Shown here one piece after another: positions 35,324 through 43,242 of a stretch of 64,000 nucleotides of DNA. The stretch covers positions 20,767 to 84,766 of the forward strand of contig CALKWZ010000043.1 in NCBI GenBank assembly GCA_938003985.1, given 5' to 3'. This DNA comes from an uncultured Verrucomicrobiota bacterium. GTDB lineage: Bacteria > Verrucomicrobiota > Kiritimatiellia > CAIQIC01 > Lenti-01. The position numbers and the translations under genes were made by a program. Within the stretch, counting starts at the first letter, position 1; the number at the start of each line of letters is the position of its first letter. A model generated the notes under the pieces. That model saw nothing but the letters and a program-made list of their open reading frames with translations. It ran no database searches and was not told the origin of the DNA.

Positions 35324-37045
35324 TCAATCCTCCCCGATTTCGCCGGGCCTGACAAATCCTAATTCTTGGGCCAACGCGCCGGCGGCCGCGCCGGGATTTT
35401 CCGCGATCCACAGGACCGGCCGCGGCCCGGCCAGCGCGGCCTGCCGGCGCATTTCGGCTTCGTCGGCCGAGGCGCACACCAGCGCGTCGGCGTAGGTGGT
35501 CGTGAACGGCGCCAGCGGACCGGCATCTTCCACCAGCAGGCAGGTGCCGGCGTTTTTCAACGCGCAGGACAGCGATGAAATCAATTCGGCCTCCGCATGG
35601 CGCACGTCGACGGCCGGCTGCGGCGAGTCGGCGCCCCAAATCGCCGGATAGTCGCACAGGAACAGCGCCCGCGCGCCGTAATCGAGCGCCGCGGCGGTGC
35701 CGGCCCGGATCCAGACCGCGGCCGCCCCGCTGCGGCGGATGCGATCCAGCGCGGTCTGGCCGCGGTTCTGGCCCCATTCGAGCAGCGCTTCCAGGTCGGG
35801 ATCGGCGTTGACCGCCACGACGGCTTCGGCGCCGGCCCGCGCCACCTGCGGCTCGCCTTGGGCATCCACGGCCGCGCACTGGTAGGCGCTGGCCATCCAA
35901 TCGGCGTCGCGGAACAGTTCCGAGGCGCGCAGCGCCAAGTGGCGCAAAGCATCGGCGCCGTCCTGGAACCCGCCGGGATGTTCCAGGCGCTGGGAACCCG
36001 GCGCGAACGCGGGCACGGCGGCAAGCCCGGTCTTCCGCACGGATTCCGGCAGCGGTACCGCGCCCCCGGCGCGGGCCAGTTGCGCCACGGCCTCTCGTTG
36101 CGCCGTTTCCGGATCGGCGGTTTCCCAGGCGGCGACTTCGAGCGAGAACGTGGCGCGGCGCGGGAAATTGCCGGTGGCCCGGGTGACGGCCAGATCGAAT
36201 TCGATGGCCGCTTCGTCCGGCGCGCCGGGCGCCGCGCGGAACCGGCGCGGTTCGGCCAAGTCGGGGAAAAGCGCCAGCGCGCGGGTTCCGTCCACGGCGA
36301 GGATGGCCGGCGGACATTCCGCTTGCAGGACGGGAACGCCCGCCGCGCCGGCGCGCACGGCCAGGCGCAGCCGCAACCGGCGCTGGTCGCTCGCGAGCAA
36401 CTGCACCTGGCCTTGCAGGACGTACCGGCCGTTCTCCCGCGGCACGACGATCAGCGTCCAATCGACGTCGCGGTCGGGCAACATGCCGCCGTAGAACCGC
36501 GCATCGGTCGCGCTGGAGAGGACGCCGCCTTCGCGGCCGCGGCGCGCGGGACGCAACGGCCAGCGCGTGCCGGCATCGACGTCCTCCAGTTCCAGCGCCA
36601 AGGCCGCCGCCGAACGGCCCGGAAAGGCCAGGAGCTCGAAATCCGGCTCCTCGAACTGGTTGCCGAAGATCAGCGACCACTTGCGCGAGCGCACGACGGA
36701 ATCGTAGCGGATCGAGAGCGAGCGCACGACGCAGGCGCCGAACGCGTTGCGGGTGGCGGGCAGCGCGACGGGCGGCGGCGGCGCGGGTTGCGCCTCGACC
36801 CCCTGTTTCGCCGCCCCCTGCCCCCACTCCAGGCGCGCGCGGCCGGCGGGGAGCCGCCCGATCCAGGCGCCGTCCACGAAATTCCAAGGATCGTCCGTTG
36901 GCGCGAAATCGGCCGGCAGGCCCGTCGCGGCGAACCAGCCGCCTTCCCCCGCGTAGAGCGCCGGCGCGGCGCGCGCCGGCAACGATCCCGCGCCGGCGAG
37001 CAACGCCGTCGCGACGGCCCGTCGAACGCCGGCGCCGATCTTCAA
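35324..37045 (-). CDS. Secreted protein of unknown function in the lpxC operon
   Basis: The 573-residue product starts with TTG at 37045, overlapping the upstream stop as TTGA; from there the N-terminus is a signal peptide (KIGAGVRRAVATALLAGAGS ... ARAAP). No later start leaves this signal intact. The mature protein looks like an all-beta N-terminal half (WSLIFGNQFEEPDFELLAFP, RWPLRPARR) and an alpha/beta C-terminal half with predicted strand-loop motifs (AAVWIRAGTAAALDYGARAL, LVCASADEAEMRR) like a TIM-barrel or glycosidase-like domain without recognisable catalytic motifs. Being encoded immediately before lpxC, it may act in envelope maintenance; that is inference. Confidence 0.65.
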   Translation of the reverse strand: MKIGAGVRRAVATALLAGAGSLPARAAPALYAGEGGWFAATGLPADFAPTDDPWNFVDGAWIGRLPAGRARLEWGQGAAKQGVEAQPAPPPPVALPATRNAFGACVVRSLSIRYDSVVRSRKWSLIFGNQFEEPDFELLAFPGRSAAALALELEDVDAGTRWPLRPARRGREGGVLSSATDARFYGGMLPDRDVDWTLIVVPRENGRYVLQGQVQLLASDQRRLRLRLAVRAGAAGVPVLQAECPPAILAVDGTRALALFPDLAEPRRFRAAPGAPDEAAIEFDLAVTRATGNFPRRATFSLEVAAWETADPETAQREAVAQLARAGGAVPLPESVRKTGLAAVPAFAPGSQRLEHPGGFQDGADALRHLALRASELFRDADWMASAYQCAAVDAQGEPQVARAGAEAVVAVNADPDLEALLEWGQNRGQTALDRIRRSGAAAVWIRAGTAAALDYGARALFLCDYPAIWGADSPQPAVDVRHAEAELISSLSCALKNAGTCLLVEDAGPLAPFTTTYADALVCASADEAEMRRQAALAGPRPVLWIAENPGAAAGALAQELGFVRPGEIGED

Positions 37046-37860
37046 CTGGGATTCTCCCGCCCGCCGGGCCGGTTGCGCTTCTTGCCGCCCAGGCGCGGAT
37101 CGAGGCCCTTGAGCGAGTTGAGCTGGTCGCGCAGGAACGCGGCCTTTTCGTAGTTTTCCAGTTCGACGGCGCGGGCCAGCTCCTCGCGCAGGGTTTCGGC
37201 TTCGCTCCGCGGGCGGCGGCGTTCGATCTGGCCGAGCAGTTCGCGCAGCGTGTCCAGTTCCGGCGGCGGCGGCACGGGCGAGCCGTCTTCGTTCGTGGGC
37301 TCGTAGTTTTCGGCGAAAAAGCTTTCCAGGTCCTGGATGCCTTCGCGGACGAGCTTTTCGGCTTCGTCGAAGCGGCCGGCGGCCGTGGCGGTTTCCGCGC
37401 CGGCCCGCGCGTGCATCATGCGCATGTAGGGATACAGCTGCATGAACTGCCAGGCCACTTCGTCGTCCTGGGCGTACTCGGAAACGATGTCGATGAGATC
37501 GAGATTGTGGTCGCAGTCGCGCACGACGCGGGGAAAATCGCCCAGCGCATAGAACGCCATGATGCGGTAGTAGTACTGCATGACTTCCTGCTGCAGTTCG
37601 GCGCAGGCGTCGAAATCCAGCTTGTCGGGCAGGACGTTGCCGGGGGCGCGGCGTTCTTCGTCGACGTAGAAGTCGCACAGCGAGCGCGCGCCGCGGGGCC
37701 GCGCGCCGTCGGGCCGGCCGTCGGGTTCCATCTGGAAGAGTCCCAGGTCGAGCCGCAGCTGGATTTTGCGCGAGCCGTCGTCGGCCACGATCCAGCGGGC
37801 GCGCACTTCGCCGGGGTCGTGCGGCCAACCGTCCACGAGTCGGGTAATGTCTTTGCTCAT
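37042..37860 (-). CDS. UvrB/UvrC-motif (UVR) protein
   Basis: The 272-residue protein is cytoplasmic and starts MSKDITRLVDGWPHDPGEV. The first 190 residues are helical with a tetratricopeptide-like character (FDACAELQQEVMQYYYRIMA, AAGRFDEAEKLVREGIQDLE). Residues about 212-255 carry the UVR motif, LREELARAVELENYEKAAFL, the helical hairpin by which UvrB and UvrC interact and which also occurs in adaptor proteins such as McsA. No nuclease or helicase domain is present. It is the first gene of the operon with the secreted protein and lpxC. It may be an adaptor protein; function unproven. Confidence 0.8.
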   Translation of the reverse strand: MSKDITRLVDGWPHDPGEVRARWIVADDGSRKIQLRLDLGLFQMEPDGRPDGARPRGARSLCDFYVDEERRAPGNVLPDKLDFDACAELQQEVMQYYYRIMAFYALGDFPRVVRDCDHNLDLIDIVSEYAQDDEVAWQFMQLYPYMRMMHARAGAETATAAGRFDEAEKLVREGIQDLESFFAENYEPTNEDGSPVPPPPELDTLRELLGQIERRRPRSEAETLREELARAVELENYEKAAFLRDQLNSLKGLDPRLGGKKRNRPGGRENPS

Positions 37861-37883
37861 CCGAACGTCCGCTCCTGATTCAA

Positions 37884-37912
37884 AACGCCCCGGCCGGGAA
37901 GCCCGGCCGGGG
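37884..37912 (-). terminator. Rho-independent terminator of the Cys/Lys repeat protein gene
   Basis: A perfect 11-bp GC stem (37888-37898 with 37902-37912, 3-nt loop) is followed on the minus strand by GTTTTG. It lies about 24 bp beyond the stop at 37936 and before the start of the UVR gene. Confidence 0.8.
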
Positions 37913-37935
37913 TTTCATTCCGGGAAGGATTTCCC

Positions 37936-38391
37936 TTATTCGGCCGCGGGGGCCGCTTCTTCGGCCGGAGCGGCTTCCGCCGCCTTCTGGGCCTGGCCTT
38001 CGGCCTGCTTGGCCTTGCATTCCGCCTTCTTGGCTTTCCGCTCGGCCTTGCACTCGGCTTTCTTCGCCTTGCATTCGGCTTTCTTTTCGGCGCATTCGGC
38101 CTTCTTGGCGGCCTTGCACTCGGCCTTCTTCGCCTTCTTCTCGGCCTTGCACTCGGCCTGCTTGGCCTTGCATTCCGCCTTCGTCGCCTTGCAGTCGGCT
38201 TTCTTCGCCTTGCAGTCGGCCTTCTTCGTGCAACACGGCGTCTTGGCCGCGGCGGCGTCCGCCGGCTGGACCGCCGGGGCTTCCGCCTTGGCCGGCTCGT
38301 CCGCCGCCTTCTTGCCGAAGATCCACCAGGCCGAAGAGCTCGTCGCCGAAACGAAGAGCGCCGCCAGCGCCATCAATGCCAATTTCTTCAT
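37936..38391 (-). CDS. Secreted Cys/Lys-rich tandem-repeat protein
   Basis: The 151-residue product starts MKKLALMALAALFVSA at ATG 38391, 6 bp after AAAGGA, and has a signal peptide ending around SSSAWW. Residues about 45-130 are a tandem of seven-residue-like units built on KKAECKA and variants (KKADCKA, KQAECKA), each contributing one Cys next to Lys and Glu/Asp, some 13 cysteines in all including a CC pair. The tail is Ala/Glu rich. I do not recognise a named family. The periodic Cys/Lys pattern suggests a helical metal-binding or cross-linked periplasmic protein. It has its own terminator and is monocistronic. Confidence 0.8.
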   Translation of the reverse strand: MKKLALMALAALFVSATSSSAWWIFGKKAADEPAKAEAPAVQPADAAAAKTPCCTKKADCKAKKADCKATKAECKAKQAECKAEKKAKKAECKAAKKAECAEKKAECKAKKAECKAERKAKKAECKAKQAEGQAQKAAEAAPAEEAAPAAE

Positions 38392-38461
38392 GTTCATTCC
38401 TTTCTTGGGTTGGGGGGTTGAACTTGCGCGGAATATACCGTTTGGGAACGCCATCGGCAAC

Positions 38462-39580
38462 CTAGCCGCCGTAGAATTCGGCGATCGCGCCGACGACCCA
38501 CGCGGCCATTTCGTCGGTCAGGTCCGGATAGATCGGCAGGGCCAGGGTTTCCTTCGCGGCGCGTTCGCTTTCCGGGAAATCGCCGGGCTGGTGGCCGAGG
38601 CTGCGGAAGCAATCCTGCAGGTGCAGCGGCACGGGATAATAGATTTCGGTGCCGATTTCGCGCGCGCGCAGATGCGCCAGCAGGCCGTCGCGGTTATCGG
38701 CGCGGACGATGAACTGGTTGTAGATGTGGCGGTTGGTCTTGGCCGCCGGCAGCCCGATCTGGCCGGACTTCACGACGTTCGTCTGCGCGAAGAGCTTTTC
38801 GTAGCGCGCCGCGTTGGCCTGCCGCGCCGCGGTCCAGCCGTCGAGGTATTTCAGCTTGATCGTGACCACCGCGGCCTGCAGCGCGTCGAGGCGGAAATTG
38901 CCGCCGATCAGGTGGTGGTAGTACTTCGGTTCCGAGCCGTGGTTGCGCAGCACGACGGACTTCTTCGCCTTGGCCGGATCCTGCATCGTCAGCAGGCCGC
39001 CGTCGCCGAAGCAACCGAGATTCTTGGACGGGAAGAACGAGAAGCAGCCGTAGTCGCCGAGGCTGCCCGCGCGCCGGCCCTTCCATTCCGCGCCGATGGC
39101 CTGCGCGGCGTCTTCGATCACCGCCAGCTGGCGCGCCCGGGCGATCGCCAGGATCGCGTCCATGTCCGCCATCTGGCCGTAGAGATGGACCGGGATGATC
39201 GCCTTCGTCCGCGGCGTGAGCGCGGCTTCCAGTTTCGCGACGTCGAGATTGAACGTGACCGGATCGATGTCCACGAACACCGGCTTGGCGCCCACGCGCG
39301 AAATCGCGCCGACGGTGGCGAAGAACGTGTAGGGCGTCGTGACGACTTCGTCGCCGGGGCCGACGTCTTCCGCCATCAGCGCCACGATCAGCGCGTCCGA
39401 GCCCGAGGACATGCCCACGCCGTAGGCCGCGCCGCAGTATTTCGCGACGGCCACTTCGCATTCCTGCACCTTGGGGCCCAGGATGAAAGCCTGCGATTTG
39501 CAGATTTCGAGGATCGTCGGTTCGACCTCGGCGCGGATCTGTTCGTATTGCGGCTTCAAATCCAACAGCGGAACTTTCAT
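38462..39580 (-). CDS. DegT/DnrJ/EryC1/StrS family sugar aminotransferase
   Basis: PLP-dependent aminotransferases of this family transfer an amino group to a nucleotide-linked keto-sugar. The 372-residue protein begins MKVPLLDLKPQY behind AGGGAGA. Key features are VGMSSGSDALIVAL, VVTTPYTFFATVGAI, VHLYGQMADMDAI, EDAAQAIGAEW with the PLP-contacting Asp, and FSFFPSKNLGCFGDGG with the PLP Lys. The C-terminal half ends with a PVPLHLQDCF motif typical of sugar 3- or 4-aminotransferases. No neighbouring sugar-nucleotide pathway genes are on this strand, so the substrate cannot be named. Confidence 0.93.
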   Translation of the reverse strand: MKVPLLDLKPQYEQIRAEVEPTILEICKSQAFILGPKVQECEVAVAKYCGAAYGVGMSSGSDALIVALMAEDVGPGDEVVTTPYTFFATVGAISRVGAKPVFVDIDPVTFNLDVAKLEAALTPRTKAIIPVHLYGQMADMDAILAIARARQLAVIEDAAQAIGAEWKGRRAGSLGDYGCFSFFPSKNLGCFGDGGLLTMQDPAKAKKSVVLRNHGSEPKYYHHLIGGNFRLDALQAAVVTIKLKYLDGWTAARQANAARYEKLFAQTNVVKSGQIGLPAAKTNRHIYNQFIVRADNRDGLLAHLRAREIGTEIYYPVPLHLQDCFRSLGHQPGDFPESERAAKETLALPIYPDLTDEMAAWVVGAIAEFYGG

Positions 39581-40156
39581 CGTATCTCCCTGTAGTTGAA
39601 CGAATTTGCGAGAATATGGCATATCCGCCCCCGAAAATCACGCACAAAATGCCCGGGGCGAGCTCGAAAATGCCGAAATCCGGGCGGAAATGCCGCGGAC
39701 GGCCGTTCCGTGCCCGTTTTTCGCGAAATTTCTGGATTTTCGAATGAAAATCCCGATTTTCGACCCATTTTTCGAAGATTTTGGCGGATTTTTCGTCCAC
39801 ACCGGGCTTTTCGAGGCCGTTTTGGCCATTTTTGGGCCGTTTTTCGATTTCCGTGGACAGGCGGCCGGGAAGGCGTATCCTGAAGGGCGAATTTCAATGA
39901 ATCGAACCGTTCAGCGTGCCGCTGTCGACGTCCAAGCCCGGTTTTCCGCCGGGCTTTCGCTCTCTGCGTCGCCGGACGCGTCCTTTTCGCTGAGATCCGC
40001 CGCCCTCAACCCGACCTTTTGGACCGATGCCGCCCGTGCGGCGACGACGTCGGCCCGCGCCAGCGACTTGGCGGTCTGAGTTTTCCCAACTCCTCGAGAC
40101 CCCACCCCCACCCAAACAGTCCGCCGGCACTTGCGGGGGCCTTGCGCCCCCACCCG
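39581..40156. other. Divergent intergenic region with TTTTCG cluster and GC hairpin
   Basis: The 576 bp between the aminotransferase and GNAT genes holds no convincing gene. The stretch 39700-39850 is rich in T and contains seven TTTTCG hexamers at 39718, 39737, 39757, 39769, 39790, 39808 and 39841, several about 20 bp apart, with CGAAAA copies to the left. Nearer the GNAT gene a G5/C5 hairpin lies around 40132-40155. The region probably carries divergent promoters. Confidence 0.45.
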
Positions 40157-40762
40157 ATGAACATCCACATCCAGGAACTCTCCGCCGAACGCCTGCCCGA
40201 ATCCGCCGAACTGCTCACCGACGTCTTCCTCAATCTGGAGCCGATGACCGCCGCGCTCCAGCTGTCCCGCGAATTTTATGCTGCCTACGTCCGCGCGGTC
40301 TGCGACCACTGCTTCGAAGACCATCTGGCCGTCGCCGCCATCGACGCCGACGCGGACAAGCTCGTCGGCGTGGCCATCGGGCTCGACGACGGCAAGTACC
40401 GCCAGACGCTCCACGTGATTCCGCCCGAGTACCGCGCGGCGATGGAGCAGATGAACGATTTCTTCGAGGAACTCGACAAGCCCCTCGCGCGCATCCCCGG
40501 CAAGTGGACCTACGTCTTCTACATCGCCGTGGCGCCGACCTACTGGCGCGCGGGCATTTCGATGCGCCTGCTGCAGCGGATGGAAGTCCTGTTGCGCGAG
40601 AAGCGCTACGAGTACCTCGTCTCCGAGGCCACGAATCCGAAATCCGAAGGCGCGTTCCGCAAGCAGGGCTACGTGGAGATCAACCGCCTCGCCTATGCGG
40701 CCGCGCCCCGCTTCGCCGACCTGCCCGGCGACTGCACGCTGTTCCTCAAGAAACTCGTGTAG
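40157..40762 (+). CDS. GNAT family N-acetyltransferase
   Basis: The 201-residue protein has the GNAT fold: an N-terminal strand-helix (MNIHIQELSAERLPESAELL), central strands AVAAIDADADKLVGVAIGL, the acetyl-CoA site YVFYIAVAPTYWRAGISMRL (the Q/RxxGxG/A loop is weak: R-A-G-I-S), and the C-terminal strand EYLVSEATNPKSEGAFRKQG with the family N..S..F...GF-type turn. A substrate cannot be inferred. No ribosome binding site is obvious; the ATG at 40157 was taken because the family N-terminus begins there. Confidence 0.8.
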   Translation: MNIHIQELSAERLPESAELLTDVFLNLEPMTAALQLSREFYAAYVRAVCDHCFEDHLAVAAIDADADKLVGVAIGLDDGKYRQTLHVIPPEYRAAMEQMNDFFEELDKPLARIPGKWTYVFYIAVAPTYWRAGISMRLLQRMEVLLREKRYEYLVSEATNPKSEGAFRKQGYVEINRLAYAAAPRFADLPGDCTLFLKKLV

Positions 40763-40780
40763 CGCGGAATCCGGGGGTTG

Positions 40781-40807
40781 CCGCCGCCGGCCGTGCGCCG
40801 GCGGCGG
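40781..40807. terminator. GC-rich hairpin between convergent genes
   Basis: Perfect 11-bp inverted repeat (40781-40791 and 40797-40807, 5-nt loop) between the ends of the GNAT gene and the small membrane protein. There is no T-tract, so termination function is tentative. Confidence 0.5.
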
Positions 40808-40812
40808 CGGGA

Positions 40813-41232
40813 TCAGCTGAGCACGCCGGCGCGCTGCAGCGCGAAGAACACCAGCAGGCCGCCGACCGACAGGATGATCAGCAAGAGCTGGGTCTGGTAG
40901 TTGTAATCCGAACGCCGGCGCGCGCGGAATTTGCTCAGGGCCATTCCGCCGATGCCGATCGCCAAGCCCACGAGCAGCAGCGGCAGCAAGGTTTTCAGGC
41001 CGATGCCGGCGCTCTGCGCCGCGGGATCCAGGCCGATCTGCTGCGCCATGGCGCTGCGCTGCTGCACGTCCGCCATCGCCACGAAGATGAACACGCAGAC
41101 GATGAGGATCGGATAGACCAGCAGCGAAAGCCAGCGGAACGCCACCGCCCACGCGTCGGGCTTGCGCTTGCGGCGATCCGGCATGCCCGGCCGATAAGGA
41201 ACTTGAGGGGCTTGTTCAGCGGATGGGTCCAT
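40813..41232 (-). CDS. Small membrane protein, three predicted helices
   Basis: The 139-residue product starts MDPSAEQAPQVPY at ATG 41232, placed 6 bp after AAGGAG; an earlier ATG five codons upstream overlaps that site. A charged N-terminal stretch (PDRRKRKPDAW) is followed by helices at about 30-55 (WLSLLVYPILIVCVFIFVAM), about 80-98 (LLPLLLVGLAIGIGGMAL) and about 112-131. I do not recognise a family. It is divergent from the exopolysaccharide operon, 345 bp away, and has no obvious link to it. Confidence 0.65.
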   Translation of the reverse strand: MDPSAEQAPQVPYRPGMPDRRKRKPDAWAVAFRWLSLLVYPILIVCVFIFVAMADVQQRSAMAQQIGLDPAAQSAGIGLKTLLPLLLVGLAIGIGGMALSKFRARRRSDYNYQTQLLLIILSVGGLLVFFALQRAGVLS

Positions 41233-41577
41233 GGCGTTCTCCTTCATCTTGGAGGTTTCTTAGTTACCTCGCCGCCATCTTAGCGGAATCGTTTCGGCCG
41301 GCGCAAGAGCGGACACGGAAAACTTCCGGGTTAACGCCAATTTAATGTTGTGCGCCGGAACGGGTTCGGACAAAGGATATACGGTCTGCACCTGGATCCG
41401 CGCCGGTGGACCGTCGATTGCGCCTAGTTGCGAGACGGGGCGGTTCCTGATCGACAAATGAGCCGTTAGCGCTTATTCTGCTTATAGATATGCATTAATA
41501 ATTATTTATCCATTGATTTACTTGATATCCAATGTGGGTGCGATAGCGTTGACTCTTCCAAACAAGTGGAGATGAAC
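41233..41577. other. AT-rich divergent promoter region of exopolysaccharide operon
   Basis: The sequence between the small membrane protein and the PilZ-GT2 gene is poor in G+C between 41460 and 41550 and no gene is visible. It is a natural place for the promoter and leader of the exopolysaccharide operon. A GGAG precedes the ATG at 41578. No clear riboswitch fold could be judged by eye. Confidence 0.4.
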
Positions 41578-43242
41578 ATGGAAACCCAACGGCCCGAACG
41601 TAAAAACGCCACCTCCCCGTATGAAAAGCCGGATCGGCGGCGGCGGGCCAAGTCCCGTCCCACCTACAGCACCCGGCGCACCGGCCCCCGCTATTGGAGC
41701 GATTTCCCCGTCCAGATCGTCGTCGGCGACGGTGCCGACGCCGCGACCTACGCCGGCACCGCCCGCGACGTTTCCGACGGCGGCTTGCTGATCGAGTCGC
41801 GGGACGTGCCCGCGGGCACGAAGCGCCTGCGTTTGCGCTTCGAAGTGCCCGACGGCATCCTGCCGGAAGAATACAGCCACGGCGCCGTGGACGTCGCCGC
41901 GGACGTCCGCCGCCACGACGCCGCGAAGGCCTATTGGGGCGTGCAGTTCGTGGAACCCCTCTCGAAGCGCCTGGCCCGCACCACCTGGACGGTCCTGCGC
42001 TGGACCGCCATCGTGCTGCTCTCGGCGGCCATCGTCACCACGCTGTTCCTGAAGTACAAGAACTACCAGTACTTCTGGTTCGACGCGCCGCTGTTCTTCT
42101 ACAGCATCCTCGTCGGCGGCTACCTCGTCAGCCGGTTCCTGTTCGCCGGCTTCTACCGCAACCCGGCGCCGCGCACGGACACGCCGCCCGTCACGCTGCT
42201 CATTCCCGTCTTCAACGAGGAAGGGCAGATCGAGCGCACCATCCGCCAATCCATGAACCTGGAATATCCCGCGGGCAAGCTGCAGGTGATCGTGATCGAC
42301 GACGGCAGCACCGACGGCACGCCGGAGGCCATCGCGCGCGCCCGGGCGGTCTATCCGGAAGTCGACCTGATCCGCTTCAACCCCGGCCGCGGCAAGCGCC
42401 ACGCGCTGTCCGCCGGCGTCCGCCGCGCGACCGGCCAGTTCATCGTCTTCATCGATTCCGACAGCTTCCTCGAACCCGACGCCATCCACCGCCTGCTGGA
42501 CCACTTCGGGGACCCCGAGGTGGCCGCCGTCACCGGCCACTGCGACGTGGAGAACGTCTGGACCAACGCCCTCACCAAGATGCAGTCGGTGCGCTACTAC
42601 GTCGCTTTCCGCGTCATGAAGGCCGCCGAGAGCGTCTTCGACAGCATCACCTGCTTGTCCGGCCCGCTGGCGTGCTACCGCCGCGAGCGGCTGCTGGAAG
42701 TGCTCGACGTCTGGGAAGGCCAGACCTTCCTCGGCCGGCCCGCCACGTTCGGCGACGACCGCAGCCTGACCAACCTGCTGCTGCGCCGCGGCCACAAGGT
42801 GCGCTACGCCGAGAAGGCCCAGTGCACCACCGTCGTGCCCGAGGACCACCGCACGTTCCTGCGCCAGCAACTGCGCTGGAAACGCTCCTGGTTCCGCGAA
42901 AGCCTGATCGCCTGCACCTTCATGTGGAAGAAGCAGCCGCTCATGGTCGCCTCGTTCTACCTCGGCTTCCTGCTGCCGCTGGTGGCGCCCGTCGTCGTGC
43001 TCCGCGCGCTGGTGCTGGTGCCCATGCTCAACGCCGTCTGGCCCGTCAACTACGTCGCCGGCGTGCTCGTCATGAGCGCCATGATCAGCAGCGTGTACCT
43101 GCTCGTGAAGCGCTCGCGGCTGTGGCTCTACGGCGTGATGTTCTGCTTCTACTACATGTTCATCCTGGTCTGGCAACTGCCGATCGCCGTGCTGACGTTC
43201 GCCGAGACCGGCTGGGGCACCCGGAACAAGGCGGAAATATGA
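41578..43242 (+). CDS. PilZ domain-GT2 processive glycosyltransferase (PgaC/BcsA-like)
   Basis: The 554-residue membrane enzyme has an N-terminal PilZ domain (about 30-110) with both cyclic di-GMP motifs intact, R34xxxR38 (RTGPR) and D64xSxxG (DVSDGG). Two helices at about 125-165 precede a family 2 glycosyltransferase core: VIDDGSTDG (DxD-type), FIDSDSFLEPDA, GHCDVENVW, and the processive Q(Q/R)xxRW motif QQLRWKRSW. Three or more C-terminal helices follow. It probably polymerises and exports a beta-linked polysaccharide such as poly-GlcNAc, and cyclic di-GMP should activate it. The start is the third ATG (41578) after GGAG. The stop overlaps the next start (ATGA). Confidence 0.92.
   Translation: METQRPERKNATSPYEKPDRRRRAKSRPTYSTRRTGPRYWSDFPVQIVVGDGADAATYAGTARDVSDGGLLIESRDVPAGTKRLRLRFEVPDGILPEEYSHGAVDVAADVRRHDAAKAYWGVQFVEPLSKRLARTTWTVLRWTAIVLLSAAIVTTLFLKYKNYQYFWFDAPLFFYSILVGGYLVSRFLFAGFYRNPAPRTDTPPVTLLIPVFNEEGQIERTIRQSMNLEYPAGKLQVIVIDDGSTDGTPEAIARARAVYPEVDLIRFNPGRGKRHALSAGVRRATGQFIVFIDSDSFLEPDAIHRLLDHFGDPEVAAVTGHCDVENVWTNALTKMQSVRYYVAFRVMKAAESVFDSITCLSGPLACYRRERLLEVLDVWEGQTFLGRPATFGDDRSLTNLLLRRGHKVRYAEKAQCTTVVPEDHRTFLRQQLRWKRSWFRESLIACTFMWKKQPLMVASFYLGFLLPLVAPVVVLRALVLVPMLNAVWPVNYVAGVLVMSAMISSVYLLVKRSRLWLYGVMFCFYYMFILVWQLPIAVLTFAETGWGTRNKAEI

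Noticed and set aside
38000..38250. CRISPR-like periodic DNA
   Set aside because: The repeats are short, imperfect and coding for the Cys/Lys protein; no spacers.
39596..40079. Short overlapping open frames on both strands in the aminotransferase/GNAT gap
   Set aside because: No motifs or ribosome binding sites, and the frames follow the low-complexity TTTTCG tract.
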